Positions 25,018 to 34,273 of a DNA stretch of 46,401 nt are shown here, one piece after another (the first letter of the stretch is position 1; every line of letters starts with the position of its first letter). This DNA is from CAWHNT01 sp963830775 (GTDB taxonomy: Bacteria > Pseudomonadota > Alphaproteobacteria > Geminicoccales > Geminicoccaceae). Made by a program: the position numbers and the translations under genes. The stretch is from the NCBI GenBank assembly GCA_963830775.1, contig CAWHNT010000002.1:1-46401 (forward strand). Direction: 5' to 3'. Below the pieces are notes generated by a model. That model was not told the origin of the DNA. It saw only the letters and a list, made by a program, of their open reading frames with translations, and searched no databases.

Positions 25018-25400
25018 ACGGGCCCACGTCGGTCGGCCTGGTAGGTGGAGCCCAAGCCGACGCAGCGTGTCGAGCGGCGTGCGGACCGAGCCGGGCACGG
25101 GAAGAACGTGGATCGTCCCGACCCAGCCCGGGGTGTTCCGACACCCTCGCGCGATGCGGAGCCCGTCGGCGAAAGGCATCTGGACGTCGAGCAGGATCAG
25201 GTTCGGCGGCCGACGTGCCGCCTGCAGGAGCACCTCCAGGCCAACGGCGACGACCGTGCTGCTGGACTGCCGGCGCACAGCGCCTCCTCATCCGCGATCA
25301 GGACGCAGGCGGGCCACGCCGCCTCGCCATCGCCGCTGTCGTCATGCGCCGAGGAGAGCGGCTGGATCGGCTGCGGGACATCATGCCGAGGCCAGTCTCC
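25018..25400 (-). pseudogene. Receiver-domain remnant downstream of hybrid kinase
   Basis: Two minus-strand frames carry pieces of a response-regulator receiver. ACVLIADEEAL, the first strand with its acidic pair, is in one frame. VAVGLEVLLQAARRPPNLIL followed by LDVQMPFADGLRIARG is in another, with the phospho-accepting Asp. A shift lies near 25270-25290. After the Asp motif the sequence degenerates (RNTPGWVGTIHVLPVPGSVR), and the frame has no stop of its own before running antisense through the photolyase gene. The order suggests an old regulator gene behind the kinase, now broken. Boundaries are approximate. Confidence 0.45.
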
Positions 25401-27490
25401 GCCTGCCATGGGAGCGTTGGTTCCAGCCACGGCCGGCGGGCGAGCACGTCGCGGGTCCCATCGACTGCCCGCGCCAGGTCGTCGGTCAGCTCCAGCAGTC
25501 CAAGGTGACCCTTGGCCGCCTGCGCCTCGATGCCGGTGGCGATACGGGCGACCGCGGCCAAGCCAAAGGTCGCGGCCGTCCCTGCGAGGCGGTGGGCCAG
25601 GACACCCGTCGCCGCCCGGTCGAGACGCCCCGCGGCACCACGTATCAACGTGCAGGCTGCGGCGGCATCGTCCACTGCCCGGCGCATGAAGGCCTGGGCC
25701 TCGCTGCTCGGGAGACCTGCGGCCATCACCTCGATCGCCTCGTCGTCGAGCATGCCGGAAGGTTCCGCCATGCCGGCGTTGCCGACGCCACCTTCTGCAC
25801 CGTCGGGGACGCGACCCCGGTCATGCAGACAGCGTGAGATCGTGCCGAACAGGTCCGTCCAGGCGATCGGCTTGGGCAGGCAGGCGTCCATGCCGGCTGC
25901 GATGTACCGATCCCGATCACTCAGGACGACGTTGGCGGTCAGCGCGATGATGGCCACCGAGCCCGCCTGGCCGGGAAGCTGCCGAATGCGGCGCGCAGCC
26001 TCCTCGCCGTTCATCCCCGGCATCTGGATGTCCATCAAGACCACGTCGAACGGCGCCGCATGCTCGGCCGCCGCCAAGGCCCCCGCACCGTCCTCGGCCA
26101 AGACCACGGTATGGCCATGCCTGCCCAGGGTTTCCGCTATCAACTCACGGTTGAGAAGCGCATCCTCAGCCACCAGGATACGAAGGGGCGGCAGGCTCAC
26201 CGGCATGAGCCGGGTTCGGGCACGTGGTGCTGCGGCGGAGGCGGCGTCGCCCGAGGCGAACGCGATCTCGAACCAGAAGAGGCTTCCGATACCGGCCAGG
26301 CTGTCGACGCCGATCCGGCCGCCCATCGCTTCCACAAGGCGCTTGCAGATCGCGAGGCCGAGTCCGGAGCCCCCGAACCGGCGACGGACCGATCCGTCGG
26401 CCTGGGCGAACGGTCGAAAGAGGATCGCCTGCTGCGAGGGGGGAATGCCGATGCCGGTGTCGCGGACCTCGAAGCGCAGCCGGATCGACCCCGCCGGCGC
26501 AGGGAGCCGGGCCACCGTGACCGCGACGCGCCCCTGCTCGGTGAACTTGAGCGCGTTGCCTACAAGGTTGAGCAGCACCTGGCGCAGGCGGGTGGGATCG
26601 CCCTGGACCGCCGGCAGGAGGTCACCGGGAAACTCGAAGGCGAAGACAAGGCCACGTTCGACCGCCTGCGGGTTCAGGATCGACCTGACCTCCTCGACCA
26701 GGCGAGGGACATCGAAGTCGGCCGTCTCGAGCTGGACGGTCCCGGCCTCGATCCGGGAGACGTCAAGCACATCGTCGATGACCGCCAGGAGCTGTCGGCC
26801 GGAGGCGCGGATGGCACCCAGATGACGCGCCGCGTCCGGCGGCAGGTCGTCGCCGGCGAGAAGGTCGGCCATGCCCAGGATCGCGGTCATCGGCGTCCTG
26901 ATCTCGTGGCTCATGGTGGCAAGGAACTCTGACTTGGCCCGGTCGGCCGCTTCGGCTCTGGCCCGTGCCTCGGTCAGCACACGCTCGGCTGCCTTCTGCT
27001 CCGTGACATCGTGCCAGAGGGCCACCGTGCCGCCTCCGACCGGGCGGCGGCCGTCGACATGGAGCCATCGCCCGTCGTCCAGCTCCACTTCGAAGCCGGC
27101 GCCAGTGCGGCGCGTCGCGACGCGCTCCGCGACCAGAGCTTCGGGATCGGCGACGGCGGAGTATTGGCCACGCGCCACGCCCGCGCGGACAAGGTCCTCG
27201 TAGCGGATCCCCGGGACGAAGGCATCGGCGAGCTTGGGCAGCAGCTCCCGGCAGCGGGAATTGCAGAGGACCAGCCGATCGTCGGCATCGAACAGAGCGA
27301 GGCCGTCCGCCATGCCTGCCAGGCCCTCATCGAGGAGCTGCCGTGCCTCGGCGACGGAGCGCGCCAGCCGCTGGCGATCCGCGAGTGCCATGGCCACGAG
27401 GAGCGTCACCAGCGTTGTGGCCAGCAGGAAACCCTGGAGGAGAAGGAGCTGCTCGGCCTCGACGGCTGCGGATGCGGCGGCGAGCGGTCC
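25298..27490 (-). pseudogene. Hybrid sensor kinase, C-terminal part (PAS-HisKA-HATPase-REC-HPt), separated from its N-terminus by IS630
   Basis: This fragment holds the signalling half of a large hybrid kinase. In order it has a linker (EAEQLLLLQGFLLATTLVTL), a PAS-like domain (EGLAGMADGLALFDADDRLV), and HisKA with phospho-His in EFLATMSHEIRTPM. The ATPase follows with NLVGNALKFTEQG, DTGIGIP and GGSGLGLAICKRLVEAMGG. A receiver with phospho-Asp in FDVVLMDIQMPGMNGEEA and an HPt domain with His in VLAHRLAGTAATFG complete it. The last 35 residues look degenerate. The frame is open through to the insertion point at 27491. Removing the element joins it in frame to the MASE1 fragment at 28661-29450. 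As it stands it lacks a start and sensor. Confidence 0.88.
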
Positions 27491-27492
27491 TA

Positions 27493-28658
27493 GTGCATGA
27501 TCAAGGGAGCTGTTGTGCGAGCGGTGGCAGAAGCTGGCATTGGTAGTGCTGGCAGAGCCGCTGCTTGAGCTCGGCGCCGGTGAGCTTGCGCGCCGGCTCG
27601 ACCACCGCTCGCTTGGCGTGGACCCATTTGGGCTCGATCGGGTTGAGCCACGGGCTTCGGCTCGGCAGCCGGCAGATCAGAAGGCGGCAACCATGGCCGG
27701 TCCGCTTGACCTCGCGATTGTGCCTCCTGACCCAGTCCCGCACCTCGCGGCTGATGTGCCAGGAGGCGTTGTCCCAGATCAGCGCCAAGACCCGGACGCC
27801 CTCGGCCGCGAGCTGTTCGGCGGCCCAGGCAAGGAAGGCGCAGGTCACCGGGCTGATCGGTCGCCCGTTGACGAAGCGCAGCAGCATCCGCTCGCGTGCA
27901 GGCAGCCACAGGCCGTAGCAGGCCAGGGCCTTCGGCTCAGGATCGGCGCGATCCACGGGATGCAGGCCAAGGCGCAGGGGCTCGCCCGCCGTCCAGGCAT
28001 GCAGCGCCGGCTGCGCCAGGCGGGAGAACCAGACCTCGTCCTGGAAGCCGAGCGCCCAGCCTGGCCGGCTTTGCGCCTGCCGGATCAGGCGGTCGCGGCG
28101 ACTTTTTTACGCGCGTAGTCGGGATCGGGGCTGGTGAGCCAGCGCTTGGCGCGCTTCCAGCCCACCTCCAGCCGCGCCAACGCCCGCCGGATCGTCTCGT
28201 CCGACAGGACGGTCGCGCTCAGCCCCTGGTCGTGCGCGACCTGCGCCAGCAGGGTGAGCGTCCAGGTGCTCCTGGCATGGCCGAAGGCGCGTGGCGACTG
28301 GTGCAGGAGACCGCGCAGCTGCTCCAGCTTGGCTCCATCCAGCACCGGGGCGGCGCTCTTGGGCCGCGGGGAACCGGCGGTCAGGGCCGCAAGGCCGCGG
28401 GCGTTGAAAGCGCGGATGGCGTTGCGCACGGTCTGCACCGCGCAGCACAAACCCTGCGCAATAGCCCGCGGCGGGCGCCCTGCCGCGCTCAGCCGCACGA
28501 TCTGAGCACGCCGCACGGTGAAGGCGCTTGGGGAACGCAGGCCGACGTCGAGCTGGGCGCGCTCCGCGCCGCTCAGCTCACGAACGAAGATCGGTGGGTG
28601 CATCCCGATCAGATGCGGCCCGCAATGCCCTTGCACAAGAGCTACCGTGGGATTGCAC
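27493..28658 (-). mobile_element. IS630-type insertion sequence, 1166 bp
   Basis: The element lies between two TA dinucleotides (27491-27492 and 28659-28660), each within CTAG, as expected for IS630/Tc1-type insertion. Terminal repeats are visible. The left end starts GTGCATGATCAAGGGAGCTG then TTGTGCGAG. The right end, on the minus strand, starts GTGCAATCCCACGGTAGCTC then TTGTGCAAG. Excising 1168 bases (element plus one TA) restores a continuous kinase frame, which confirms the boundaries. It carries a two-frame transposase. Confidence 0.92.
27501..28636 (-). CDS. IS630 family transposase, two frames joined at an A6G slip site
   Basis: Frame one (to about 28100) carries the helix-turn-helix half: VRRAQIVRLSAAGRPPRAIA, then AVQTVRNAIRAFNARGLAAL. 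It ends soon after PDYARKKVAATA. Frame two supplies the DDE half: GWALGFQDEVWFSRLAQPAL with the first acidic residue, VLALIWDNASWHIS with the second Asp, and SPWLNPIEPKWVHAKR with the catalytic Glu. A minus-one shift at the A-AAA-AAG stretch (T6 on the plus strand, 28103-28108) joins them exactly. Programmed frameshifting at such heptamers is known in this family, so the gene may be functional, not broken. The start at 28636 is approximate; a start near 28603 is possible. Confidence 0.85.
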
Positions 28659-28660
28659 TA

Positions 28661-29450
28661 GGCCGGCCAGGGACAAGCCGATCGAGATGGCGGCGACGAG
28701 CAGACTTGCCACCGCAGCAGCACCGCTGCCCTGCGAGAAGGCGATCACGACCAGGAGCGGGAAGATGGCGCATACGGCCAGGTAGCTGTCCTGCGCGAAG
28801 ATCGCCGCGGTGACGCCTGCGGTCAGCAGCAGCAACGCGCCGGCCCGCGCCGCCGCGCCGCGCTGTTGCAGCAACGGCCGCAGCTCCTCGGGTCGGGCCG
28901 CCAGCAGGGGTGGCGCGAAGATCAAGAGGCCCAGCGCATGGGCCAGGGCCCAGCCCCGCCACACCTCGGCGAACGAGGAGCTGGAGAGGACCGCCAGCAC
29001 CATCCCGGCGAGCGCGGCCGAAACCGCCGATGCCAGGACGGCCGCGATGCCCAAGGCAGCGATATCGGCGTTGCGGGTCAGCTCCACCGTCGTGCCGAGC
29101 CGGTGGCGAAGCACGGCAGCGCAGAGGAGCACCTCCACCGTGTCGCAGGCGGCCAAGCCCATGGCGATCGGGACGGTGTCCCCGCCGGCGAGCCGGACCA
29201 CAAGATCGGCAGCATGGCCCGCGACGAGGAAGGCAGGCCAGAACCGGCTCTCCGCCCGCAGCAGAACCATGAGGACGACGGCGTTCGCGGGCCACAGGAC
29301 GCTGATCTCGGCCATATGACGGGTGAGCTCGATATCGGCCCAGGCGGTGCCGACAACGGCCAGCGCCAATGCCGCGAGCGCCAGAGCGGGTGGCCGGCTC
29401 CACCGCCTGCCGCCGTGCCAGCCGACCGTGGTGACGAGGCTCGTGCTCAC
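28661..29450 (-). pseudogene. MASE1 sensor fragment of the interrupted hybrid kinase
   Basis: The GTG at 29450 opens a membrane domain of about 263 residues with around eight hydrophobic helices. Typical MASE1 pieces are HMAEISVLWPANAVVLMVLL, AGHAADLVVRL, AACDTVEVLLCAAVLR and ALGLLIFAPPLLAARPEELR. The MASE1 domain is a membrane sensor input of many kinases and cyclases. The frame runs to LSLAGL at 28661 and then enters the insertion sequence. The GTGA start overlaps the stop of the receiver gene at 29447, so the pair was translationally coupled. Joined with 25298-27490 it gives a predicted 994-residue kinase. Confidence 0.88.
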
Positions 29451-29881
29451 CTCGGTTCGCTTCCAGGCCGCTCCGGCGTGCTGTGGCCGAGGCGCCTGAG
29501 CAGGGCCAGCAGCCGCGCCGGATTGAAGGGCTTTGCCACGTAGCCGCTCACGCCCAGCGCCAGGGCCGAGGCGACGTCGAGGGACGTCCGCCGTCCCGTC
29601 AGCATGACGACCGGCAGGCCTGCCGTGACCACATTCCCGCGGATGTGCCTGAGGATGGTGAGGCCATCCTCGCCCGGCATGCCTACGTCGAGAACGACAG
29701 CGTCAGGGAGGGGTGGGCGCTCGAGGCGCGTCAGCACGTCGACGCCGTCGGCGGCCTCCTCGGCCTTGATCCCGTCCTGCTCCAGGTGCCGTCGCAGCAG
29801 GCTGCGAAGGAGGGCGTCATCGTCCGCGAGGAGGACGCGCATCGGCGCCCAGAACTCATCAGGCGCGGACGTGGTCGACAT
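29447..29881 (-). CDS. Single-domain response regulator
   Basis: This 144-residue receiver has no output domain. The acidic pocket is in MRVLLADDDALLRSLLRRHL, the phospho-accepting Asp in DAVVLDVGMPGEDGLTILRH, the Thr in VVMLTGRRTS and the conserved Lys in VSGYVAKPFNPARLLALLRR. Such proteins relay phosphate or act by binding partners. It precedes the MASE1 hybrid kinase with a 4-base GTGA overlap, so it is the kinase's natural partner, possibly receiving phosphate through the HPt domain. With the kinase gene now split by an insertion sequence, this regulator may be orphaned. The start at 29881 could be replaced by the ATG about 13 codons in. Confidence 0.9.
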   Translation of the reverse strand: MSTTSAPDEFWAPMRVLLADDDALLRSLLRRHLEQDGIKAEEAADGVDVLTRLERPPLPDAVVLDVGMPGEDGLTILRHIRGNVVTAGLPVVMLTGRRTSLDVASALALGVSGYVAKPFNPARLLALLRRLGHSTPERPGSEPR

Positions 29882-30121
29882 AGGCTAGCACCTCGCCCTG
29901 CCATGGCTTCGTGGCCTCACCCGGCGCCTGAACAGCGCTGGCGACCGCTCTTCCAACAGCCTACCGCGGTAATATTTACAAATCGCTAACGCGAAACATG
30001 ATTTTCCCGCAATTCGTCTAAAAGCCCGCTCATATTTTCCTCGGTCGAGAAGCAGGGCGCGCGGAGATCGTCCGCCTCGGCTGCGGCGGGCGCCGTGCCA
30101 GTGGACGGCGCCCGCCTGGTC

Positions 30122-32821
30122 TCAGCTCACGAACCGGCAGGCGGAGGCCGCCGTCCGGGTGTCCATGTTGCGGCCGCGATTGACGTGATCCTCGATCTCG
30201 GCGGCACTCCCCGCCATCCGGGCGTAGAGGAAGAGGCTGAAGGCCGCCGTCTCCAGCTGCTCGGCCGTGAGCCGCCCCTCCCGGTAGGGCTGCCAGAGCA
30301 GCTTCAGGAGCCAGGCGGCGATCACCGCGTCGATGTTGACGGCGAAGACGTTGCGCGTGACCCCCTGGTCGAAGAGGGCGCGCGCCACCGCATGATAGTA
30401 GTCGTGGAAGACGTTGCTCTCGCCGCGTTCCTCCATGAGCTTGCGGACGAAGACCTCACGCGGGTCGGTGTTGACCGGCTTGCCGCGGAAGACCGGGTGG
30501 TTGATGCCCGGGATGGCGCGGCCTCCTTCGGCCACTTCCTTGCGCTTGGCCTTCTCCTGCTTGTAGGCGGTGGTGAAGGCCGTCGCCATCGCGGTGAGGT
30601 CCTGCCCATGCTGCGGCTGGCCCGGATCGGCGATCCCGTTCTCGCCGCCGAACTGCTCGAGCAGGAACTGCATCCCCTCGAAGCCGTTGCCGCCGTGCGC
30701 GAAGCCGGAATGGGTGAGGAAGCCCACCATCGCCTTGTTGAGCTGCACCCGCTCCGGGGTCTCCGGGCCGTCCGCGGCCACGGCACCCTTGGCCCCTTGC
30801 GCCGAGATCGTGCCCGGGCCGTTGGTGAGCAGGAGCCCCAGCAGCACCTGGATGGCGAAGAGCTGCTCGGGTGCCGGCCGGCCGCCGGTGAGCGCCAGGC
30901 CGGCGATGCCGGTGGCAGTCCACTCCCGGAGCAGGTCGGCGTTCGGGACCCCGCAGAAGCTCTCCCGCTCGTGCTTCGCCCCCTCGACCGAGGCACCGAG
31001 GATGGTGCCGTAGAGGGCCAGGTACCAGGGCAGGTTGATGGCCGTGCGGCGGCTGATCCGCTTGCGCAGGAGCGGTCCCCAGGCCAGCGTCAGGGCCACG
31101 GCCGCCAGCACCGCGTCGGCCGTGACGTGACCGCCGCCGCCCTGCAGCCGCCGCAGATGGCGGACGAAGACCGAGCGGGTGCCGCGTGCCTCGAGGGCAT
31201 CCAGCATCGCCTGGGCCTTGGGGTCCGGGGCCGGTCCGAGGAAACCCTCGCCATCGGCCGGCAGTACCGCGAGGCCGGACTCGTCGGTAGCGTCCTGGAC
31301 CTTGTCGACGAAGAGGTCGACCAGCCGGTCCACCGCCCGGCGGGCACCGTCGACGCGGCGCGGCCCCAGGATGCTCACCGCCGCCGCGATGACGCTGTTG
31401 GGCGCGTTGCCGGCAGCACGGGCGGCATCGGCCGCGGCCAGCATCGGATCGCCGAAGAGGTTGACGTGGGCGGCGATGGCGACGTTGGCGAGCTTGTTGT
31501 CGTTGGGGCCGTTCAGCTCGCGCAGGACGGCCAGGCACAAGTTCGCCTCGAGCGGCTCCCTGGCGGCATCCAGCATCGACACGCCATGCAGGCTCGTCAC
31601 CTGCGTCGCCGGGTCCATGATCGAGGCGCCCGAGGTGTCCTTCATCGACTGGCGCGGGAAGATCGCACCCACCTGCTGCCGCAGGGCCGCGATCTGCTCG
31701 CTGTAGGGCGGCGGCGCGGTGACGACCGGCAGGTCGAGCTCGCGCGGCAGGTCGAGGCCCTGGCTGTTGCCGAACCAGGCCTTCAGCGAGAGGTCGCCGC
31801 GGGGCGCGAAGTCGGGCTCGCTGCCGTTCAGCGCCATGACCCGGGTCAGGGCCATGGGGATGTGCGAGATGTTGCTGACGACGGCACCCTTGGCCGAGCA
31901 GACCGGGTTCTCGGGCGTGAAGATGTCGTCGACCCCGAACATCTCCATGAACCAGCGTTCCTTGGCCGCCGCATCGTCGCCGGAGCCGGCGATGGCGCCG
32001 GCATGGCCCACGGCCCGGGTCAGCTTCGCCTTCCAGCGGCCGACGACGCAGGCGACCATGGGCTTGGTCGGCTGCAGTTCCTGCTCGTAGTAGCCGCCCG
32101 GCTCGACATAGAGGACGGCGGCCTTGCTGCGGTCGTCGTTGCCCAGCGCCCAGACGAACTCGGGTGCCGCGAAGTGGATGTAGACGTCCTTGCCGCTGGA
32201 GATCAGCGTGGTGGTGCCCCAGCCGGCGGTGGCGAGGTAGCTGGCGATCGTGGTGGTGAAGTTGCCGGAGTTGGAGAAGATCGCGACCGAGCCCTTGAGC
32301 AGGGTCTCGCCCGGATTGTCGCCGCCCAGCGCCCCGCCGATCCGCACCCGGTTCCAGGAGTTGGCGACGCCCAGGCCGTTGGCGCCCAGGATGTCGATGC
32401 CCCGCGCCTGGCCAAGCGCCCGGATCTCGCGGCTGTCGTGCACCGAGACCTTCTCGGTGATGATGACGATCTTCTTCAGATCCGGGTTGACCCGGACGAG
32501 CTCCGCCACGCCGTCGCGCACGGCCGGGGGCGGCAGGTAGATCACGCCGGTGTTGAAGCCGTGGCCGGCGTTCAGGCCGTCGCGGACATTGTTGAAGACC
32601 GGGATCTCGCCCATCGGCGTCTTCAGCTTCTGCCCCCAGCGGCCGGGCGAGGTGCCGAAGACGACGTTCCCGCCCGAGAAGGCGTGGCTCACCGGCGTGA
32701 CCTCGCTCGACTCGCCGCCCATGATGTTGAGGACGCACACACGGTCCTCACGGGTGGCGACCTCCGCCAGCGACTCGATGCCGACATAGTATTTGAAGCC
32801 GGCTGCACCCTGCTTGTACAT
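30122..32821 (-). CDS. ATP-citrate-lyase-like alpha subunit (CoA ligase plus citrate-synthase-like lyase)
   Basis: This 899-residue protein has two catalytic modules. Residues about 1-330 resemble the succinyl-CoA synthetase alpha subunit: Rossmann CoA-binding part (REDRVCVLNIMGGESSEVTP, later VAIFSNSGNFTTTIASYLAT) and phospho-His in AVGHAGAIAGSGDDAA. Residues about 500-899 resemble citrate synthase. Likely active-site residues are His in FLTHSGFAHGGNGFEGMQFL, His in IPGINHPVFRGKPVNTDPRE and Asp in FAVNIDAVIAAWLLKLL. In ATP-citrate lyase this pair makes citryl-CoA and splits it to acetyl-CoA and oxaloacetate. Classic bacterial AclA is about 610 residues, so this one is unusually long. It follows the ATP-grasp partner (32874-34164) in a putative operon. 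Substrate may be citrate or a relative. Confidence 0.8.
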   Translation of the reverse strand: MYKQGAAGFKYYVGIESLAEVATREDRVCVLNIMGGESSEVTPVSHAFSGGNVVFGTSPGRWGQKLKTPMGEIPVFNNVRDGLNAGHGFNTGVIYLPPPAVRDGVAELVRVNPDLKKIVIITEKVSVHDSREIRALGQARGIDILGANGLGVANSWNRVRIGGALGGDNPGETLLKGSVAIFSNSGNFTTTIASYLATAGWGTTTLISSGKDVYIHFAAPEFVWALGNDDRSKAAVLYVEPGGYYEQELQPTKPMVACVVGRWKAKLTRAVGHAGAIAGSGDDAAAKERWFMEMFGVDDIFTPENPVCSAKGAVVSNISHIPMALTRVMALNGSEPDFAPRGDLSLKAWFGNSQGLDLPRELDLPVVTAPPPYSEQIAALRQQVGAIFPRQSMKDTSGASIMDPATQVTSLHGVSMLDAAREPLEANLCLAVLRELNGPNDNKLANVAIAAHVNLFGDPMLAAADAARAAGNAPNSVIAAAVSILGPRRVDGARRAVDRLVDLFVDKVQDATDESGLAVLPADGEGFLGPAPDPKAQAMLDALEARGTRSVFVRHLRRLQGGGGHVTADAVLAAVALTLAWGPLLRKRISRRTAINLPWYLALYGTILGASVEGAKHERESFCGVPNADLLREWTATGIAGLALTGGRPAPEQLFAIQVLLGLLLTNGPGTISAQGAKGAVAADGPETPERVQLNKAMVGFLTHSGFAHGGNGFEGMQFLLEQFGGENGIADPGQPQHGQDLTAMATAFTTAYKQEKAKRKEVAEGGRAIPGINHPVFRGKPVNTDPREVFVRKLMEERGESNVFHDYYHAVARALFDQGVTRNVFAVNIDAVIAAWLLKLLWQPYREGRLTAEQLETAAFSLFLYARMAGSAAEIEDHVNRGRNMDTRTAASACRFVS

Positions 32822-32873
32822 GGCTCTTGCCCGTCCTGATCTTGGAGTGACGCTGTCGATCGGCGAGGTCGGC

Positions 32874-34164
32874 TCAGGCGGCCTTGCGCTGGCCGAAGAT
32901 GCCGAGCCGCCGCGCGACCTGGTCGCGGCCGCCCGCCTTCATCCAGCGGTCGACCCCTTGCGCGTAGTTGACGACCTCGCTGATCGCCGAGTCGAAGCCG
33001 AAGAAGCGGTAGGGCACGCCCAGCGCCTCCAGCGTGTCCTGGAGCGATCCCATGCCGCGGATCAGGTTCGGTCCGCCCCGCCCGACCACCACGTAGAGCG
33101 GCGTCGGCCCCCGCTCGCCGAAATGCTCGCGCAAGGCGTCGCCCATGGCGCGGAAGGTGGTGTGGATGTCGGTGTTGTTCGACTTGCCGCCGATGATGAA
33201 GAGGACGTTGCTCTGCGCCAGCCAGTACTTGAAGCAGATGCGCGCCACCTCCTTCATCTTCTCGTAAGGCGGGTTGCCGCCGAAGTCGGAGGAGATGATG
33301 GCGTCGTCGCCCAGGACCTCCGAGACGAGCGAGTTGGCACCGCCGCCGAAGGTGGGGGCCAGGATCGTGCCGTTCGGGTTGATGACGTAGACGTCGCTCT
33401 GCCCCTGGTGGGTGCGGAGCTGGTTGATCTCGGTCTCGAACTCGGACTGGTCGGCGGCGAAGAGGTGGGCGGGCAGGCCCAGCCGCTCCCAGCGCGGGTC
33501 GTCACGGTCGAAGCCGCATTTGAGGTCGCAGGCCACCGGCGTCAGCCGGCCGCGGGCGTCCGGGCGCATGCGGATCGGGTTGAGCTCCAGGGCCGTCATG
33601 CCGAAATCGTGCACCAGCTCCCACAGCCGTGGCAGGTGCTGGACCAGGGGCGAGACGATCTCCCGGGGAGCGCCCGAGATCGGAGAGGGCATTGGCGATG
33701 ACGAAGGCCTTGAGGCCGGTCAGCGCCTCGAACGGCACCGCCACGATCTGGTCCTTGGTCAGCTCCTCGATGTCGACGCCGCCATGATGGGTGATCGTCA
33801 CCGTGGGTGCCCGGAACCGGGTCGAGTCGCTGATCGAGAAGTAGACCTCGTGCTGGGCCGGCACGGCCGCCTCGTAGGTGACACCCTCGGCCGTGGCGCT
33901 GACATTGCCGTGCTGATGCCGGGCGAAGAACAGCCGCTCGCGCTCAGCCAGCGCCGTCTTCAGGTCCTTGGCACGGCCGACCAGGCCGGCCTTGCCCTTC
34001 TTGCCGATCGCACCCTTGAACACGGGCTTGATGAAGATCATCCCGTGGCGGTCAATCAGGTCCTTGATCTCGGCGGCGCTGGCGTCGGGGCCCAGCACCT
34101 CGGGCACGGGGAAGTTCACGAAGCGGAGCAGTTTTGAGCCGTGGAGGAGTCCGCTGAGCTGCAT
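32874..34164 (-). pseudogene. ATP-citrate-lyase-like beta subunit (ATP-grasp), frameshifted
   Basis: About 430 residues join over two frames. From ATG 34164 (GGAGG upstream) the first frame reads LLRFVNFPVPEVLGPDASAA, HGMIFIKPVFKGAIGKKGKA, VTITHHGGVDIEELTKDQIV and GLKAFVIANALSDL. It then shifts near 33675. The second frame continues REIVSPLVQHLPRLWELVHD, MTALELNPIRM (ATP-grasp metal site) and DLKCGFDRDDPRW. It ends with the CoA-ligase-like part, PTFGGGANSLVSEVLG, SDFGGNPPYEKMKE and LYVVVGRGGPNLIRGMGSLQ. This is the SucC-type/AclB architecture. The shift lies in GC-rich sequence and everything around it is conserved, so an error in the sequence is likely. Otherwise the lyase is inactive. Confidence 0.78.
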
Positions 34165-34273
34165 CGTGTAGCCTCCGTGATGGATTTTGATTGGCCAGCA
34201 GTGGCGCTGTTGATGATGTGCCGGCCGGGGCGGGCCGCATAGGCTGCGGGACAAGCCGCCCCGGCCTGGCCGC

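Noticed and set aside
28107..28110. IS630 transposase treated as a pseudogene because of its stop
   Set aside because: The halves join exactly at an A6G slip site typical of the family, so programmed frameshifting is as likely as decay.
30095..32839. 914-codon plus-strand open frame opposite the citrate-lyase-like gene
   Set aside because: Shadow frame created by high GC at third positions; the minus-strand product is a clear two-domain enzyme.
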